NCBI RefSeq assembly: GCF_900099905.1
Contig: NZ_FNEE01000011.1
Location: 69,951-133,950 of the forward strand
DNA length: 64,000 bases
Direction: 5' to 3'
Source of the DNA: Mesorhizobium muleiense
GTDB taxonomy: Bacteria; Pseudomonadota; Alphaproteobacteria; Rhizobiales; Rhizobiaceae
Of this stretch, positions 9,652 through 19,729 are shown one piece after another. The position numbers and the translations under genes are program-made. The first letter of the stretch is position 1, and the number at the start of each line of letters is the position of its first letter. The notes under the pieces are model-generated. The model was not told the origin of the DNA, did no database searches, and saw only the letters and a program-made list of their open reading frames with translations.

Positions 9652-10635
9652 CTACTCAGACAGCGAAGCCTGCCGGCGTTCCTTCAGAGCGTCGATGAGC
9701 GCTTCCGAGGTGATCCGCCCCCCCCCGCAATATGATGGTTTTTGCAGCGTCGTCGGCCGCGCGGGTGATCTCGGCCTGCGACAGTCTCTCTGCCTGAGAG
9801 ATCGCCTCGTTCCAGGCAAGCCCTCTGGTGTCGAAGCGGTCGAGTCGAGCCCGAAGCAGCGCCTCGATAATCGGCCGATCGGGCACGGCGTATTCGATGA
9901 CATCGTCGAAACGGCGGAACAAAGCTCTGTCGAGCAGCTCGGGATGATTTGTTGCCGCAATAATCAGGCTGTGGCTGTCGTCTTGCTCGAGAAACTGCAG
10001 AAACGAATTCAGCACGCGCCGAATCTCGCCAACATCCTGGCGTTCGCCTCGACGCGCGCCGATGGCATCGAATTCGTCAAAGAAGTAGACGCCCCGCGTC
10101 GCCTGCATTGCATCAAAAACAAGCCGCAGCTTTCCGGCAGTCTCTCCCATGAACTTGGTGATCAAACCATCGAGGACGATCGTGAAAAGGGGCAGATGAA
10201 GCTCCCCGGCCAATGCCGATGCGGTCATCGTCTTGCCTGATCCTGGCGGGCCGACCAGAAGCAGTTTGCGACGGGGAACAAGCCCGTGCTCGCGCAAGCT
10301 TGCTTGTTGGCGCTGCTCTCCCAGCACGCGGTGCAGGCGCGAGCGCAGACTGTCCGGCAAAATCATGTCGGTCAGTCGCAGGTCCGGATAGCGCACATGC
10401 AGGAGCCCTGCGAGCTCGCCCTTTGGCTGAAAAAGGGGAACCGGCCGACTGCTCTTGGCAATCCGGGCGTCCCTGCTCTTGGCTGCGTCGACCAGATCCT
10501 TGAGCTCCTGAGCAAGCTTCCATGGCCTTGACGTGCCTCATGCGCAGCAAGCTGCATCGCGATAGAGAGGAAACGATCCTCGTCGCCGGCAATGTGGCTT
10601 TTAAGCAGCGTCACGATATGGCGGGCCGTGGTCAT
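9652..10635 (-). pseudogene. ietA: IetA-like AAA ATPase, two frame breaks
   Basis: AAA ATPase of about 327 residues with Walker A GPPGSGKT, Walker B YFFDEFDAIG, a sensor-1 Asn in AATNHPE and a following arginine-rich segment. The gene starts at ATG 10635 after a GAGAG site (MTTARHIVTLL). Near 10515-10530 the frame must shift to reach KLAQELKDLVDAA. Near the end, a run of nine C on the plus strand (9718-9726) throws the C-terminus out of frame; with one base fewer it ends RITSEALIDALKERRQASLSE. The two shifts cancel in length. In IetAS systems the ATPase is thought to control the partner protease. Broken as read, or phase-variable, or mis-sequenced. Confidence 0.7.
9718..9726. repeat. C9 homopolymer inside ietA
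   Basis: Nine consecutive C residues on the plus strand (G9 in the coding sense) within the ATPase gene, exactly where the predicted C-terminus loses frame. Such tracts slip during replication and are also common sequencing-error sites. Confidence 0.7.
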
Positions 10636-10991
10636 GGCTCTCTTCTGGGGTATCCGTTTACTTGGCGAAGCGCATGCAACCTAAACGCTTTCAACGGCGA
10701 TTTGTATCGCGCAATGGTGTTTTTTCTCTTGTCGATGTTCGCCCGTGGCAACTTCAGCGGTGAACTGTTGCGCCGCGGTCATAGGCCAGCCGGAATAACG
10801 CCGGCCAGCAGACAACAGTCCGCATCTTCGAGCGCTCGAAGTCTGGCCACTCACGCAGCGTGTCGGGTCCGAACGCTCCAAAGCCGCCCCGCCTGGCAGG
10901 TCCATGCGACCGATTGCGGGCGTGCGGCCATAAGGTCTACGCGGGCTCGCATGGCTGCCCGCGCCGCTGGCTAAAAAAGCTGTACACCATC
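10636..10991. other. Gap between ietA and rlxS, no gene recognised
   Basis: About 355 bp. It contains the ietA ribosome-binding site and presumably its promoter. Open frames on the minus strand show no convincing domain. No inverted repeat typical of an IS end is evident. Confidence 0.45.
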
Positions 10992-12962
10992 TCACGAAAC
11001 ACCAGGTCCGCTCCTTTGCCGGCCGACGGTCCATGAAATCCCCTCCCCACTCACGACACCGGAGACCTCCTTGCCCACATGGCGCTCAAGCACCGGCCGC
11101 CATGGCACCAGCGTGAACTCGCGCGACTTCTCAACGACGGCATATTTTCCGCTGGCAAGCTCGACGGAGCGGCGGAGCGTACCCTCTACTCGTCCTCCGG
11201 ATCGCGCTTCGGCATAGGGCAGGCCAAGTTCCTCCGACAGTTGGCCAGCAACACGGTTCAGTTCTCGCTGGCGCAGGATCGAAAGCATGTTGGCTCGATA
11301 GACGATCCGATCCTGTTCTTCATGCGCGAGGCCTTGCGCGATCAGCCACTCCCGCCGGCGAGCTTGCGCCTCTCTCACGTCGCAGCCGAAGCCGGATCCG
11401 TGCAAAGGCTCGGGTCTATCGGCAACCAGCTCCCGGTCGAGCCAGGTGGTGCCGTTGAAGCTGACCTGTCGCTCCAGCGCCATTGAGGAGAGCTTGTCGA
11501 CAACGACAGGCTCGGCCCTGGCCCGCTGGCCCTCATAATTCGCGACGCGATCGAGATGGTCCGGCGCGATGAGCCAGGTGCCGTTCGGCTCTCGCTCAAC
11601 GCCGCCGGTCGCGCGGCGGATCGCCTCCAGCCGCCGCACATGCGTTCGCGCAAAGCTCTCGGTGGCGGATGGGTCATGCTTCAGGTGGATATCGACGTCG
11701 TAACGGCCGCCATTCGCGGCGGCGATTTCGGCGATGGTACGATCGACCCGCCTCGGCTCGGTGTTCCTTGGCGCGACACGCACGATGCAGCCATTAGGCA
11801 TCGTTTCCATCGCCTCGCCTCTACCGATGTCGATCCAATGGCTCTTACCGTCGACGGCGTCGACGATCATGTAGTGGCGGTCATTGATCTCGTCGGCCAG
11901 TCCACGCGCGACAACGCGACCGACGAGAGACTGGGCGGGCTCGCCGGCTCGATCGTGGATCACCCAGTCGGCGGCACTGCGTGCAAGCCCCTTGCCGGCC
12001 AGTTCGCGGTGCATGGTCTTGATGATGTCGCCGCGTTCGCCGGTGCGGCGCAGCGTGGCTTCGAGCTCATCGTCGAGGCGCCAGGAGCCAGCGCCGACCT
12101 CCGCGGCCAGACCCATCCGCTCGAGCTTGCGCAGCCGTCCCTGGTGCAGCGTCTGGCGAATGGCGTCGGGACCGCCCGGCGAGACCAGCCCGTCATCATC
12201 ACGCATGCTGAGCAGCCGACGGTCGATGCTGGTGAAGCGTTCCTGCTCCATTTCCCGGCGCAGGCGAAGCTCAATCTCGCGGTCGGTTCGCGGACCGAGA
12301 TCGAGGCTGACCAGCTCGGCCGCCCGCTCGCGGATGCCAGATGAGATATATTCGCGCGCGATGACCAGGTTCTCGCCACGGTCGTCCCTGCCTCGGACGA
12401 TGATGTGGCTGTGCGGGTGGCCGGTGTTGAAATGATCAACCGCGACCCAGTCGAGCTTCGTGCCGAGGTCTTCCTGCATCTGCGCCATGAGCCGCCGCGT
12501 CAGCGCCTTCAGGTCTTCATACTCGATGCCGTCTTCGGCAGCGACGATGAAGCGGAATTGGTGGCGGTCGCCGTCCGCGCGATCGATGAACGCCTTGCCG
12601 TCGACGCGGTCGCTGTCGGCGCCGTAGAGCTCGCCAGGCGCACCTTCTCGGGTGACGCCGTCACGCTGAAGATAGCGTAGATGGGCACGCGCCCCGTCCG
12701 CGCCCTTGCCGGCGAGCTTGACGATCCGCGCCTTGACGATCACCCGGCGCTGGCGGAAGGCGGCATACCGGTCGCGCGATTTCAGCAGCGCCGCAGCCGC
12801 CCCGCCGCGCCCTGTCCGGCTGCCCGTGAAGCGACCGCCGGGCTGGGGCTGGCCGCCGGCTCGGTGGACGGCTGCCCGGACTTGACCGGCATAGCGTTTG
12901 CCTGCCTTCGAGCCGCGCGACCCGATTTTGCCGAGCTTCGGCCTGAACTCGTCATCCTTCAT
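10992..12962 (-). CDS. rlxS: MOBP-type relaxase RlxS (DUF3363 family)
   Basis: A 656-residue relaxase that nicks the transfer origin and pilots the single strand during conjugation of the island. The histidine motif is visible at 177-186 (VDHFNTGHPHSHIIVRGR). The basic N-terminus (residues 1-80) fits DNA binding, and the C-terminal half matches the DUF3363 type found in Mesorhizobium symbiosis ICEs. It follows a lytic transglycosylase gene, traF and rdfS on the same strand, the gene order reported for ICEMlSymR7A as I recall it. Full length, with no frame break. Its last 40 or so codons are duplicated at 7015-7140. Confidence 0.9.
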   Translation of the reverse strand: MKDDEFRPKLGKIGSRGSKAGKRYAGQVRAAVHRAGGQPQPGGRFTGSRTGRGGAAAALLKSRDRYAAFRQRRVIVKARIVKLAGKGADGARAHLRYLQRDGVTREGAPGELYGADSDRVDGKAFIDRADGDRHQFRFIVAAEDGIEYEDLKALTRRLMAQMQEDLGTKLDWVAVDHFNTGHPHSHIIVRGRDDRGENLVIAREYISSGIRERAAELVSLDLGPRTDREIELRLRREMEQERFTSIDRRLLSMRDDDGLVSPGGPDAIRQTLHQGRLRKLERMGLAAEVGAGSWRLDDELEATLRRTGERGDIIKTMHRELAGKGLARSAADWVIHDRAGEPAQSLVGRVVARGLADEINDRHYMIVDAVDGKSHWIDIGRGEAMETMPNGCIVRVAPRNTEPRRVDRTIAEIAAANGGRYDVDIHLKHDPSATESFARTHVRRLEAIRRATGGVEREPNGTWLIAPDHLDRVANYEGQRARAEPVVVDKLSSMALERQVSFNGTTWLDRELVADRPEPLHGSGFGCDVREAQARRREWLIAQGLAHEEQDRIVYRANMLSILRQRELNRVAGQLSEELGLPYAEARSGGRVEGTLRRSVELASGKYAVVEKSREFTLVPWRPVLERHVGKEVSGVVSGEGISWTVGRQRSGPGVS

Positions 12963-13065
12963 GCGAGCCTCCCAGACATATCAAGCAAAATCAGACACTT
13001 ACACGTCCAACCCTCTTGGCACCGGCGGCAGCCTCCTGGAAAAACGATGTGCAGACAAAGATTTA

Positions 13066-13084
13066 ACCGCCTCCTGGAGGCGGT
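13066..13084. other. Perfect 9-bp inverted repeat before rlxS (terminator stem or oriT candidate)
   Basis: ACCGCCTCC-T-GGAGGCGGT lies between the transglycosylase gene and rlxS, about 100 bp before the relaxase start. No T-run follows in either direction, so a simple terminator is not favoured. The position beside a relaxase gene makes oriT a reasonable guess only. Confidence 0.3.
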
Positions 13085-13141
13085 ACCTTTATCTTGCCTT
13101 ACGCGCCCAGCCCCGCCAGACGCGCCCCCGTCCGCCCATGG

Positions 13142-13825
13142 CTAACGCACCGGCTCCTTCGGCTGCGCGCCGTCCTTGCCGAGCGGCACGAAGAGATCGC
13201 CGTTTCGCACGCCTGAGTGAACACCGTCATGAATGAAGAACAGCGACCGTCCGAGAGGAGCGATTTGCGCCTTTGGAGCGACAGATTGGCTTTCGAACGC
13301 CTCGATGTCGGCCGCCGAAACTCCGGCCGCCTTGAGTTGGTCGAGGTACTCGACGGTCTCTTCTGGCAGCGGTTTGCCACGCTTCAAATGCTCGTCGTAG
13401 CGCTCGGGACCGGCATTGTAGGCGCCAAACAGGCCAGGAAATCCGAAGCGGTCATACATGGCGCTGAGATAGGCCGTGCCGGCCAGGATATTGTCGCGCG
13501 GATCGTGGGGGTTAGGCCCAAGGCCGTGTTCGACCCGCATCTCCTCATAGGTGCCGGGCATCACCTGCATGAGGCCCATGGCGCCAGCGGGGGAGGTGAT
13601 GGGGCGGCCGCCGCGCATTGTCTTGCCGCCGCTTTCGGCAGCCATGACGGCATAGATCCAGGCTTGGGGAATATGGAAGCGCCGGCTTGCTTCCGATACC
13701 AACGTCTGCCACTTTCGCAGCTGCGGACTTTGGGAGATGGCGACCGGCTCAGCGCCGGTCGAGGCGGAACAGGCGCATGGCGCAATGGCGATCATGCCCA
13801 ACAAGAGGAGGGTCACTCGGTCCAT
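13142..13825 (-). CDS. Lytic transglycosylase (SLT family), conjugation-associated
   Basis: A 227-residue protein with an N-terminal signal sequence (MDRVTLLLLGMIAIAPCACSAS, possibly a lipoprotein with a cysteine near residue 18-20). The SLT domain shows the catalytic Glu in AVMAAESGG, GAMGLMQVMPGTY and AYNAGPERY. It should open peptidoglycan locally for the type IV transfer machinery. The start overlaps the end of traF by 13 bp, so the two are co-translated. The C-terminal 50 residues after the SLT core are poorly conserved and not assigned. Confidence 0.88.
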   Translation of the reverse strand: MDRVTLLLLGMIAIAPCACSASTGAEPVAISQSPQLRKWQTLVSEASRRFHIPQAWIYAVMAAESGGKTMRGGRPITSPAGAMGLMQVMPGTYEEMRVEHGLGPNPHDPRDNILAGTAYLSAMYDRFGFPGLFGAYNAGPERYDEHLKRGKPLPEETVEYLDQLKAAGVSAADIEAFESQSVAPKAQIAPLGRSLFFIHDGVHSGVRNGDLFVPLGKDGAQPKEPVR

Positions 13826-14361
13826 AGCGGTACGAGCCTCCCGATGACATTTTGAGTGGGAACAGGCCCGAAATAGCGGCTGTCGAAGGAGCGGTTTTTG
13901 TCGCTGCCGAGCAGGAAAACCTCGTTATCCCCGAGCGCTCGGCAGCCGTTCCACCATGGCAAAGGTCGGCCTTCGGCGTCGATTTTGAGCCGGCGCGCGA
14001 CGATGTCGCCGCCGATGATGATGGCGTCATTGAAGGCGCAGACATTATCGTCCGGCAGCGCTGCAAGACGTTTTGCCAGCGGCACATTGCGAGGCAGATA
14101 GCTGCGCTCGGCGGCGAGATACGCCGCGTATTCAGGCGGGCGCACGAGCACGAGATCGCCACGCGCCAGCGCTCCCGCAGCGATGCGGTAAAGGCCGATC
14201 GGCGCGCTGGCCGAGGCGTTCCAGACCAGCCAAGGGGTGGGCTTTCCCAGCGCCGTGAAGCCCAAAAGACCGAGACCGGCCGCGGCCAAGGCGACCGTCT
14301 TACGGGCTCGAACACGCCTCAGGCGGCTGCCGATCAGATGGATGGAAGGGCGCCGCCTCAT
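13813..14361 (-). CDS. traF: TraF-like conjugative signal peptidase (S26)
   Basis: A 182-residue protein from ATG 14361. A single membrane segment lies near residues 18-40. The S26 Ser is in NASASAPIGLYRI and the catalytic Lys region is NVPLAKRLAALPDD. The C-terminal SDKNRSFDSRYFGPV motif is the conserved S26 box. TraF proteases mature the conjugative pilin (TrbC type). The longer open frame upstream (to 15423) is discarded because it runs through rdfS and the DUF736 gene. The start overlaps the rdfS stop. Confidence 0.88.
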   Translation of the reverse strand: MRRRPSIHLIGSRLRRVRARKTVALAAAGLGLLGFTALGKPTPWLVWNASASAPIGLYRIAAGALARGDLVLVRPPEYAAYLAAERSYLPRNVPLAKRLAALPDDNVCAFNDAIIIGGDIVARRLKIDAEGRPLPWWNGCRALGDNEVFLLGSDKNRSFDSRYFGPVPTQNVIGRLVPLWTE

Positions 14362-14627
14362 GAACGGCCTCCCGTGCCGCCCTGGCCGGAACCGGCCTTG
14401 CCATCGCCGGCGGTGGAGTGCTGCGGGTGTCCTTTCGACCAATGGTCGAGTTCGTCGATGTGATAGCGGACATAGCGGCCGTGCTTGCGGAATTTCGGGC
14501 CGCCGCCCTTGAGCCGCATCTTTTCGAGCGTGCGCTGGGAGAGCCCGATATAGAAGGCGGCTTGGGCTGTGCTGAGAAACGGGCTGCCCTTTTTCGCGCG
14601 GGCCGCGCGTTCGTTTTCGTCGTCCAT
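14358..14627 (-). CDS. rdfS: Excisionase-type HTH protein, RdfS-like
   Basis: An 89-residue protein with a MerR/excisionase-type winged helix: FLSTAQAAFYIGLSQRTLEKMR followed by a wing GGGPKFRKHGRYVRYH and ELDHWSKG. The tail is glycine-rich and probably disordered. In Mesorhizobium ICEs the recombination directionality factor RdfS is encoded just before traF and rlxS, which matches this position, so I infer a role in excision of the island. The family is shared with other small DNA-binding proteins, so the role rests on context. Confidence 0.75.
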   Translation of the reverse strand: MDDENERAARAKKGSPFLSTAQAAFYIGLSQRTLEKMRLKGGGPKFRKHGRYVRYHIDELDHWSKGHPQHSTAGDGKAGSGQGGTGGRS

Positions 14628-14807
14628 GATGATCCTCGTTTCGCTTCGGACAAGCGAGGGCGAGGATGGGCGAGGGAGATCGTCTCGGGGACGGGCGAAG
14701 AGTCGGGGGAGAGTTTTCGCCGCCCTTTAGGGCGGACGGGGTTTGGGTGGAACTCCTGGGAATGAGCCCCGCGCCGGGGCTGCGGCGCGAGGCTCTATCT
14801 CGGCCGG

Positions 14808-15131
14808 TCAGTCGGCCGGGTTCCAGATGATGGCGTAGGTGTCGTGATCGTCCTGGCCGGCGGCGCGGCCGAGATTGGCGTAGAGCTTGCGCGGTCCGAA
14901 CTCCGGCGCTGCAATCGACAGGCTCACATAATCCTTGCCGGAAGTCTCGCCGGTGCGGATCCAGCCGGCGCCAACTTCGACTCCTTGCGTAAGCACCCGG
15001 AAGTCGGGATGGTTGTCGGCGCTCTTGGCCTGGTTGGGGACGATATCGATGTCGGCGCGGACGCTGAGCGTCTTGAGCTGGCCCTTGTAGGCGCCGTTTT
15101 CCTGCTTGTTGACGTAACCGATCGCGGTCAT
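14808..15131 (-). CDS. DUF736 family protein
   Basis: A 107-residue DUF736 protein beginning MTAIGYVNKQENGAYKGQL and containing the family core LSVRADIDIVPN and PEFGPRKLYANLGRA. ATG 15131 has AGGAGA 8 bases upstream; the longer frame from 15167 lacks such a site. DUF736 genes are regular companions of conjugative transfer regions in alphaproteobacterial elements. The biochemical role is unknown. Confidence 0.88.
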   Translation of the reverse strand: MTAIGYVNKQENGAYKGQLKTLSVRADIDIVPNQAKSADNHPDFRVLTQGVEVGAGWIRTGETSGKDYVSLSIAAPEFGPRKLYANLGRAAGQDDHDTYAIIWNPAD

Positions 15132-15731
15132 TTCGAAGTCTCCTTTTGTGGTTTCGCCGGGGACCATCCCCTGCGATGGCGCACCGTAATGGGCGCGTCA
15201 GGACCGCCTGAATCCGACAGGGCCGCAGCGACAGCGAAGGATCCGAGCGGGCAGCTTTTTTGTGAGCGAAGCGGCGCGAGGAAGCCGCCGCAGGCGGCGG
15301 GGAAAAAAGCTGATGGCGAGGGTTTCGGGCGGCCGGACCCGCCCATAGGTCGACAAGCCAGCCGCAGGGATGGTCCTTGGAGAGAGCATGGAGACCGCTC
15401 GCCAAGTGCGGTCTTTCAGCCAAGCAGGACGCCGGGATGAAACGGCCTGCAAAGATGCTGCGCCCTTATGCCGGATCGAGATCGTGCCAGCGGGTCGGGC
15501 GCCAGAGCAGACATCCGGCATGGTGCGATCTATGAAAGCAGGGCTCGCCAGCGGGAATTTGATACGCGAAGGGGCCAAAGCAAGGCTGGATGAGAAGCCG
15601 GTGCTACCTGCAGGTCCAGTGTCATGTGGCGGCGCTCGGGAAACCGCTACGCAACGTGACGCGCTCTTATGAGGCGAACAGACCGGCCCCAAAACCGATC
15701 GACCGGTGGTCGGCGCGAAACGCGTCATGCC
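15132..15731. other. Non-coding stretch upstream of the DUF736 gene
   Basis: About 600 bp of G+C-rich DNA with short dyads (around 15285-15300). Long open frames on the minus strand here lack domains and are judged chance. It may hold the promoter of the transfer operon. Confidence 0.4.
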
Positions 15732-15778
15732 TGTCCGAAAGCTGACAGTGGCAGAAGACGCATGTCGGGTTCCGCACA
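15732..15778 (+). promoter_or_regulatory. Two NifA upstream activator sites
   Basis: TGT-N10-ACA occurs twice: TGTCCGAAAGCTGACA at 15732-15747 and TGTCGGGTTCCGCACA at 15763-15778. Both fit the NifA activator consensus exactly and lie about 65-110 bp upstream of a perfect -24/-12 element, the usual geometry for NifA. Confidence 0.85.
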
Positions 15779-15841
15779 ATTGACCATGCTGGATTTGTGA
15801 GGTTTTCAGGGAGAGCCATGCGTTCACTACCCAGTGAGCTT

Positions 15842-15857
15842 TGGCACGGCATTTGCA
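15842..15857 (+). promoter_or_regulatory. RpoN (sigma-54) -24/-12 promoter ahead of groESL
   Basis: TGGCACGGCATTTGCA is a full match to the sigma-54 consensus TGGCACG-N4-TTGCA, with the GG and GC doublets correctly spaced. Reading rightwards, the first recognisable sequences are a truncated exported-protease gene (16142) and then groES and groEL, with no terminator seen between. Confidence 0.88.
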
Positions 15858-16141
15858 CTTGAGATGTGGCAACACGGATCGAAGGTTGACTGCATGCACA
15901 AGCGCGAGATGAGCAATGCTCTCCTTTCCTGGAGGCTTGGCAGCAGATTCGATTGTGACGTTGCGAGGAGCTTCAGCCGCTCGCGGCGGAAGTGATCTCA
16001 AATCTGAAGGCACCGTTGGGGCCGCAGCCATCAAACACATCTTTCTCTTTTTCGCAGCTCGTCATCAACGCGATGCGGACTTCTTCGCGTCGACGGCGGC
16101 CGAAGGTGGAGAAGGGCTCGACTTGCAAAAAGGAGTTGTCA

Positions 16142-16450
16142 ATGACGTCTTACGTTCGCACCAACAGCCCGGCGCAGGTGCGCTCACTGTCCACCTTTGG
16201 CAAGCATCTGCAAAGGAGCGTGCTGACGGCGACGCTGCTTGCCGCGGCTTCGACGGGAAGTGAAGCGCAGCCCTATGTTCGTGCTGACGGCAGCACGACT
16301 GACGACTTGGAAGCGGCGCGCGCAAGTTGGCGTCATGACGCCGAATTCAATGGAAATGTGGGGCTCGCAGCCATCAACGCGGATGCGCGTATGCGTTGGG
16401 TTCCACCGGGGAGGGGGCCAGAGCTCCTCGCCTGCCCTCGTCCGTCTTGA
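16142..16450 (+). pseudogene. Truncated N-terminus of an exported autotransporter-type serine protease
   Basis: A 102-codon frame from ATG 16142, with AGGAG 7 bases upstream. It encodes an export signal (LQRSVLTATLLAAASTGSEAQ) and then WRHDAEFNGNVGLAAINADA, which resembles the start of the subtilase domain in autotransporter proteases. After that the sequence degenerates (MRWVPPGRGP) and stops. None of the catalytic residues or the beta-barrel is present. It sits between a NifA-type promoter and groESL, so it may persist as a leader. Confidence 0.5.
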
Positions 16451-16484
16451 CGAGTGCCCGCTTACAGCCTACCTCACTATCGCG

Positions 16485-16511
16485 TTAGCACTCGTCCATC
16501 GCGAGTGCTAA
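16485..16511 (+). promoter_or_regulatory. CIRCE operator (HrcA site)
   Basis: TTAGCACTC-N9-GAGTGCTAA, a perfect copy of the CIRCE inverted repeat, 41 bp before the groES start. HrcA binding here represses groESL without heat or folding stress. Confidence 0.97.
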
Positions 16512-16551
16512 CAAAAACCCCTCAACATCCGCACCAGGGAAAAATCCGAAA

Positions 16552-16908
16552 ATGGCAAAGTCGAAGTTCCGCCCGCTGCATGACCGCGTGGTCGTTCGCC
16601 GGGTCGAATCCGAATCCAAGACCGCTGGCGGGATCATCATCCCGGATACGGCAAAGGAAAAGCCGCAGGAAGGCGAGATCATCGCCGTTGGTTCCGGCGC
16701 CCGTGACGAAGCCGGCAAGCTCGTCCCACTGGACGTCAAGGCCGGCGATCGCATCCTGTTCGGCAAGTGGTCGGGCACCGAAGTCAAGCTCAATGGCGAA
16801 GACCTTCTGATCATGAAGGAATCCGACATCATGGGCATCATCGGCTCATATCAGGCCCTTTCGTCAACTGAATTCCCGGGCTCGATTGAAGCCCCTGCCA
16901 GGAGCTAA
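16552..16908 (+). CDS. groES: Co-chaperonin GroES
   Basis: The 10-kDa lid protein of the GroEL chaperonin: KFRPLHDRVVVRR, the mobile loop ESESKTAGGIIIPDTAKEKPQ, and DRILFGKWSGTEVK. The core ends normally at KESDIMGII, but 20 further residues (GSYQALSSTEFPGSIEAPARS region) replace the short tail of about 8-10 residues seen in other rhizobia, giving 118 residues instead of about 98-104. The stop is 2 bases before the groEL start. Controlled by CIRCE and probably also by the NifA promoter 700 bp upstream. Confidence 0.95.
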   Translation: MAKSKFRPLHDRVVVRRVESESKTAGGIIIPDTAKEKPQEGEIIAVGSGARDEAGKLVPLDVKAGDRILFGKWSGTEVKLNGEDLLIMKESDIMGIIGSYQALSSTEFPGSIEAPARS

Positions 16909-16910
16909 AA

Positions 16911-18578
<1,668 letters not shown>

Positions 18579-18605
18579 TCCAGCTCTGGCAGCTTTCGCA
18601 ACGAG

Positions 18606-18632
18606 GGGCGGCAGCAATGCCGCCCTTTTTTT
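18606..18632 (+). terminator. Rho-independent terminator after groEL
   Basis: GGGCGGCA-GCAA-TGCCGCCC followed by seven T, 27 bp after the groEL stop. Confidence 0.93.
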
Positions 18633-18727
18633 GCGAACCTCGATCCGATAAACGATCGGCGCCAACGCCGGCCATGTTAGCGCAACCTCAAAAGAACTGT
18701 CGAGTTGGTTGCGCGGCTTTTGCGTCA

Positions 18728-19729
18728 TCAGAGGCGCAAGGCGGCCGCGTGTGATGATTGCGCGCTTCCATAGGCGGTTTCGGCATGTGCCTCGCCTTCG
18801 ACATCGGCATTGCGGCCAAGCAGGAAATCGGCGGCTTTCGAGGCATGGCTTGCGGCGCGGAAGATGGCGCGGTTGTCCTCGCGCAAAACCGTCAGCCATG
18901 AGCCGATGTAGTCGGCATGGCGCACGGTCGGCTCGATGCCGAGACTGCTGCAGATGAAGGCTGATGCGATTTCGGCGACCAGTTCCTCGCGCGCATAGGT
19001 GTTGGACCCGAAGGAGCCGGACAGGTCGCGCGCGAGTCGCGTCGGGTGGCCGGTCCAGTGGCCAAGCTCGTGAAAGCAGGTCCGGTAATAGTCGATCTGG
19101 TGGAAGAAAGCCGGCTGCGGCGGCACCTGTATGGTGTCGCTGCCGGGCATGTAGAAGGCGCGCTCGCCGCCGATGCGAAAATCAGCGCCGGTTGCATGAA
19201 TGAGCGCCTCGGCCTGCGGGACCATCTCGCGCTCAGGCAGAGGCTCGCCGGCGGCATAAAGATGTTCGGGCAGATTATCGCACTGCGCGACATTGAAGAC
19301 GGTAAAGCGCTTCAGGAAGGGCACCGCCTGCGGTTCGTCGCCATCGGTGTCGGCGCGTTGCTTTTCGTTCTTGGGAACAAAGCGGTCAGCGTGAACGATG
19401 GTGGTGCCGTGCTCACCCTTCCTGACATTGCCACCTAGGGAAAGCGCCTGCCGGAAGGTGAGCCAGTTCTGGCTGGGGAAACCGCGATCGATGACCCCGC
19501 CCCACAGGATCAGGATATTGATGCCGGAATATCGGCGCTGGGTGGCCGCATTCCGCGGCAGGCCGAGGCCTGTCCTTGCCCTGCCCCACGGCTTGACCCA
19601 TGGCACGGTGCCGCGCTCCAGTTCGGCAATGATGCGGTCGGTGATTTCCTGATAAAGGCTGGCGCCGGTGCGCCCGCCACTCTCTGCGCCAGCCTGTCGG
19701 CTGCCGCAACGTTTGTTGTTTGCACGCAT
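18728..19729 (-). CDS. ardC: ArdC-like antirestriction / ssDNA-binding zincin
   Basis: A 333-residue protein. The N-terminal ArdC domain (LYQEITDRIIAELERGTVPWVKPW) binds single-stranded DNA; the C-terminal zincin domain carries CFHELGHWTGH and AREELVAEIASAF. ArdC proteins protect incoming DNA from restriction during conjugation and are regular parts of rhizobial ICE transfer regions. It is convergent with groEL. groESL therefore interrupts an otherwise continuous transfer block (DUF736, rdfS, traF, rlxS). Confidence 0.92.
   Translation of the reverse strand: MRANNKRCGSRQAGAESGGRTGASLYQEITDRIIAELERGTVPWVKPWGRARTGLGLPRNAATQRRYSGINILILWGGVIDRGFPSQNWLTFRQALSLGGNVRKGEHGTTIVHADRFVPKNEKQRADTDGDEPQAVPFLKRFTVFNVAQCDNLPEHLYAAGEPLPEREMVPQAEALIHATGADFRIGGERAFYMPGSDTIQVPPQPAFFHQIDYYRTCFHELGHWTGHPTRLARDLSGSFGSNTYAREELVAEIASAFICSSLGIEPTVRHADYIGSWLTVLREDNRAIFRAASHASKAADFLLGRNADVEGEAHAETAYGSAQSSHAAALRL

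Noticed and set aside
8744..10240. 498-codon plus-strand open frame over ietA/ietS
   Set aside because: Antisense shadow of the subtilase and AAA genes, whose motifs are clear on the other strand.
15198..16040. 280-codon minus-strand open frame
   Set aside because: No domain, no ribosome-binding site, and it runs across the NifA/RpoN promoter.
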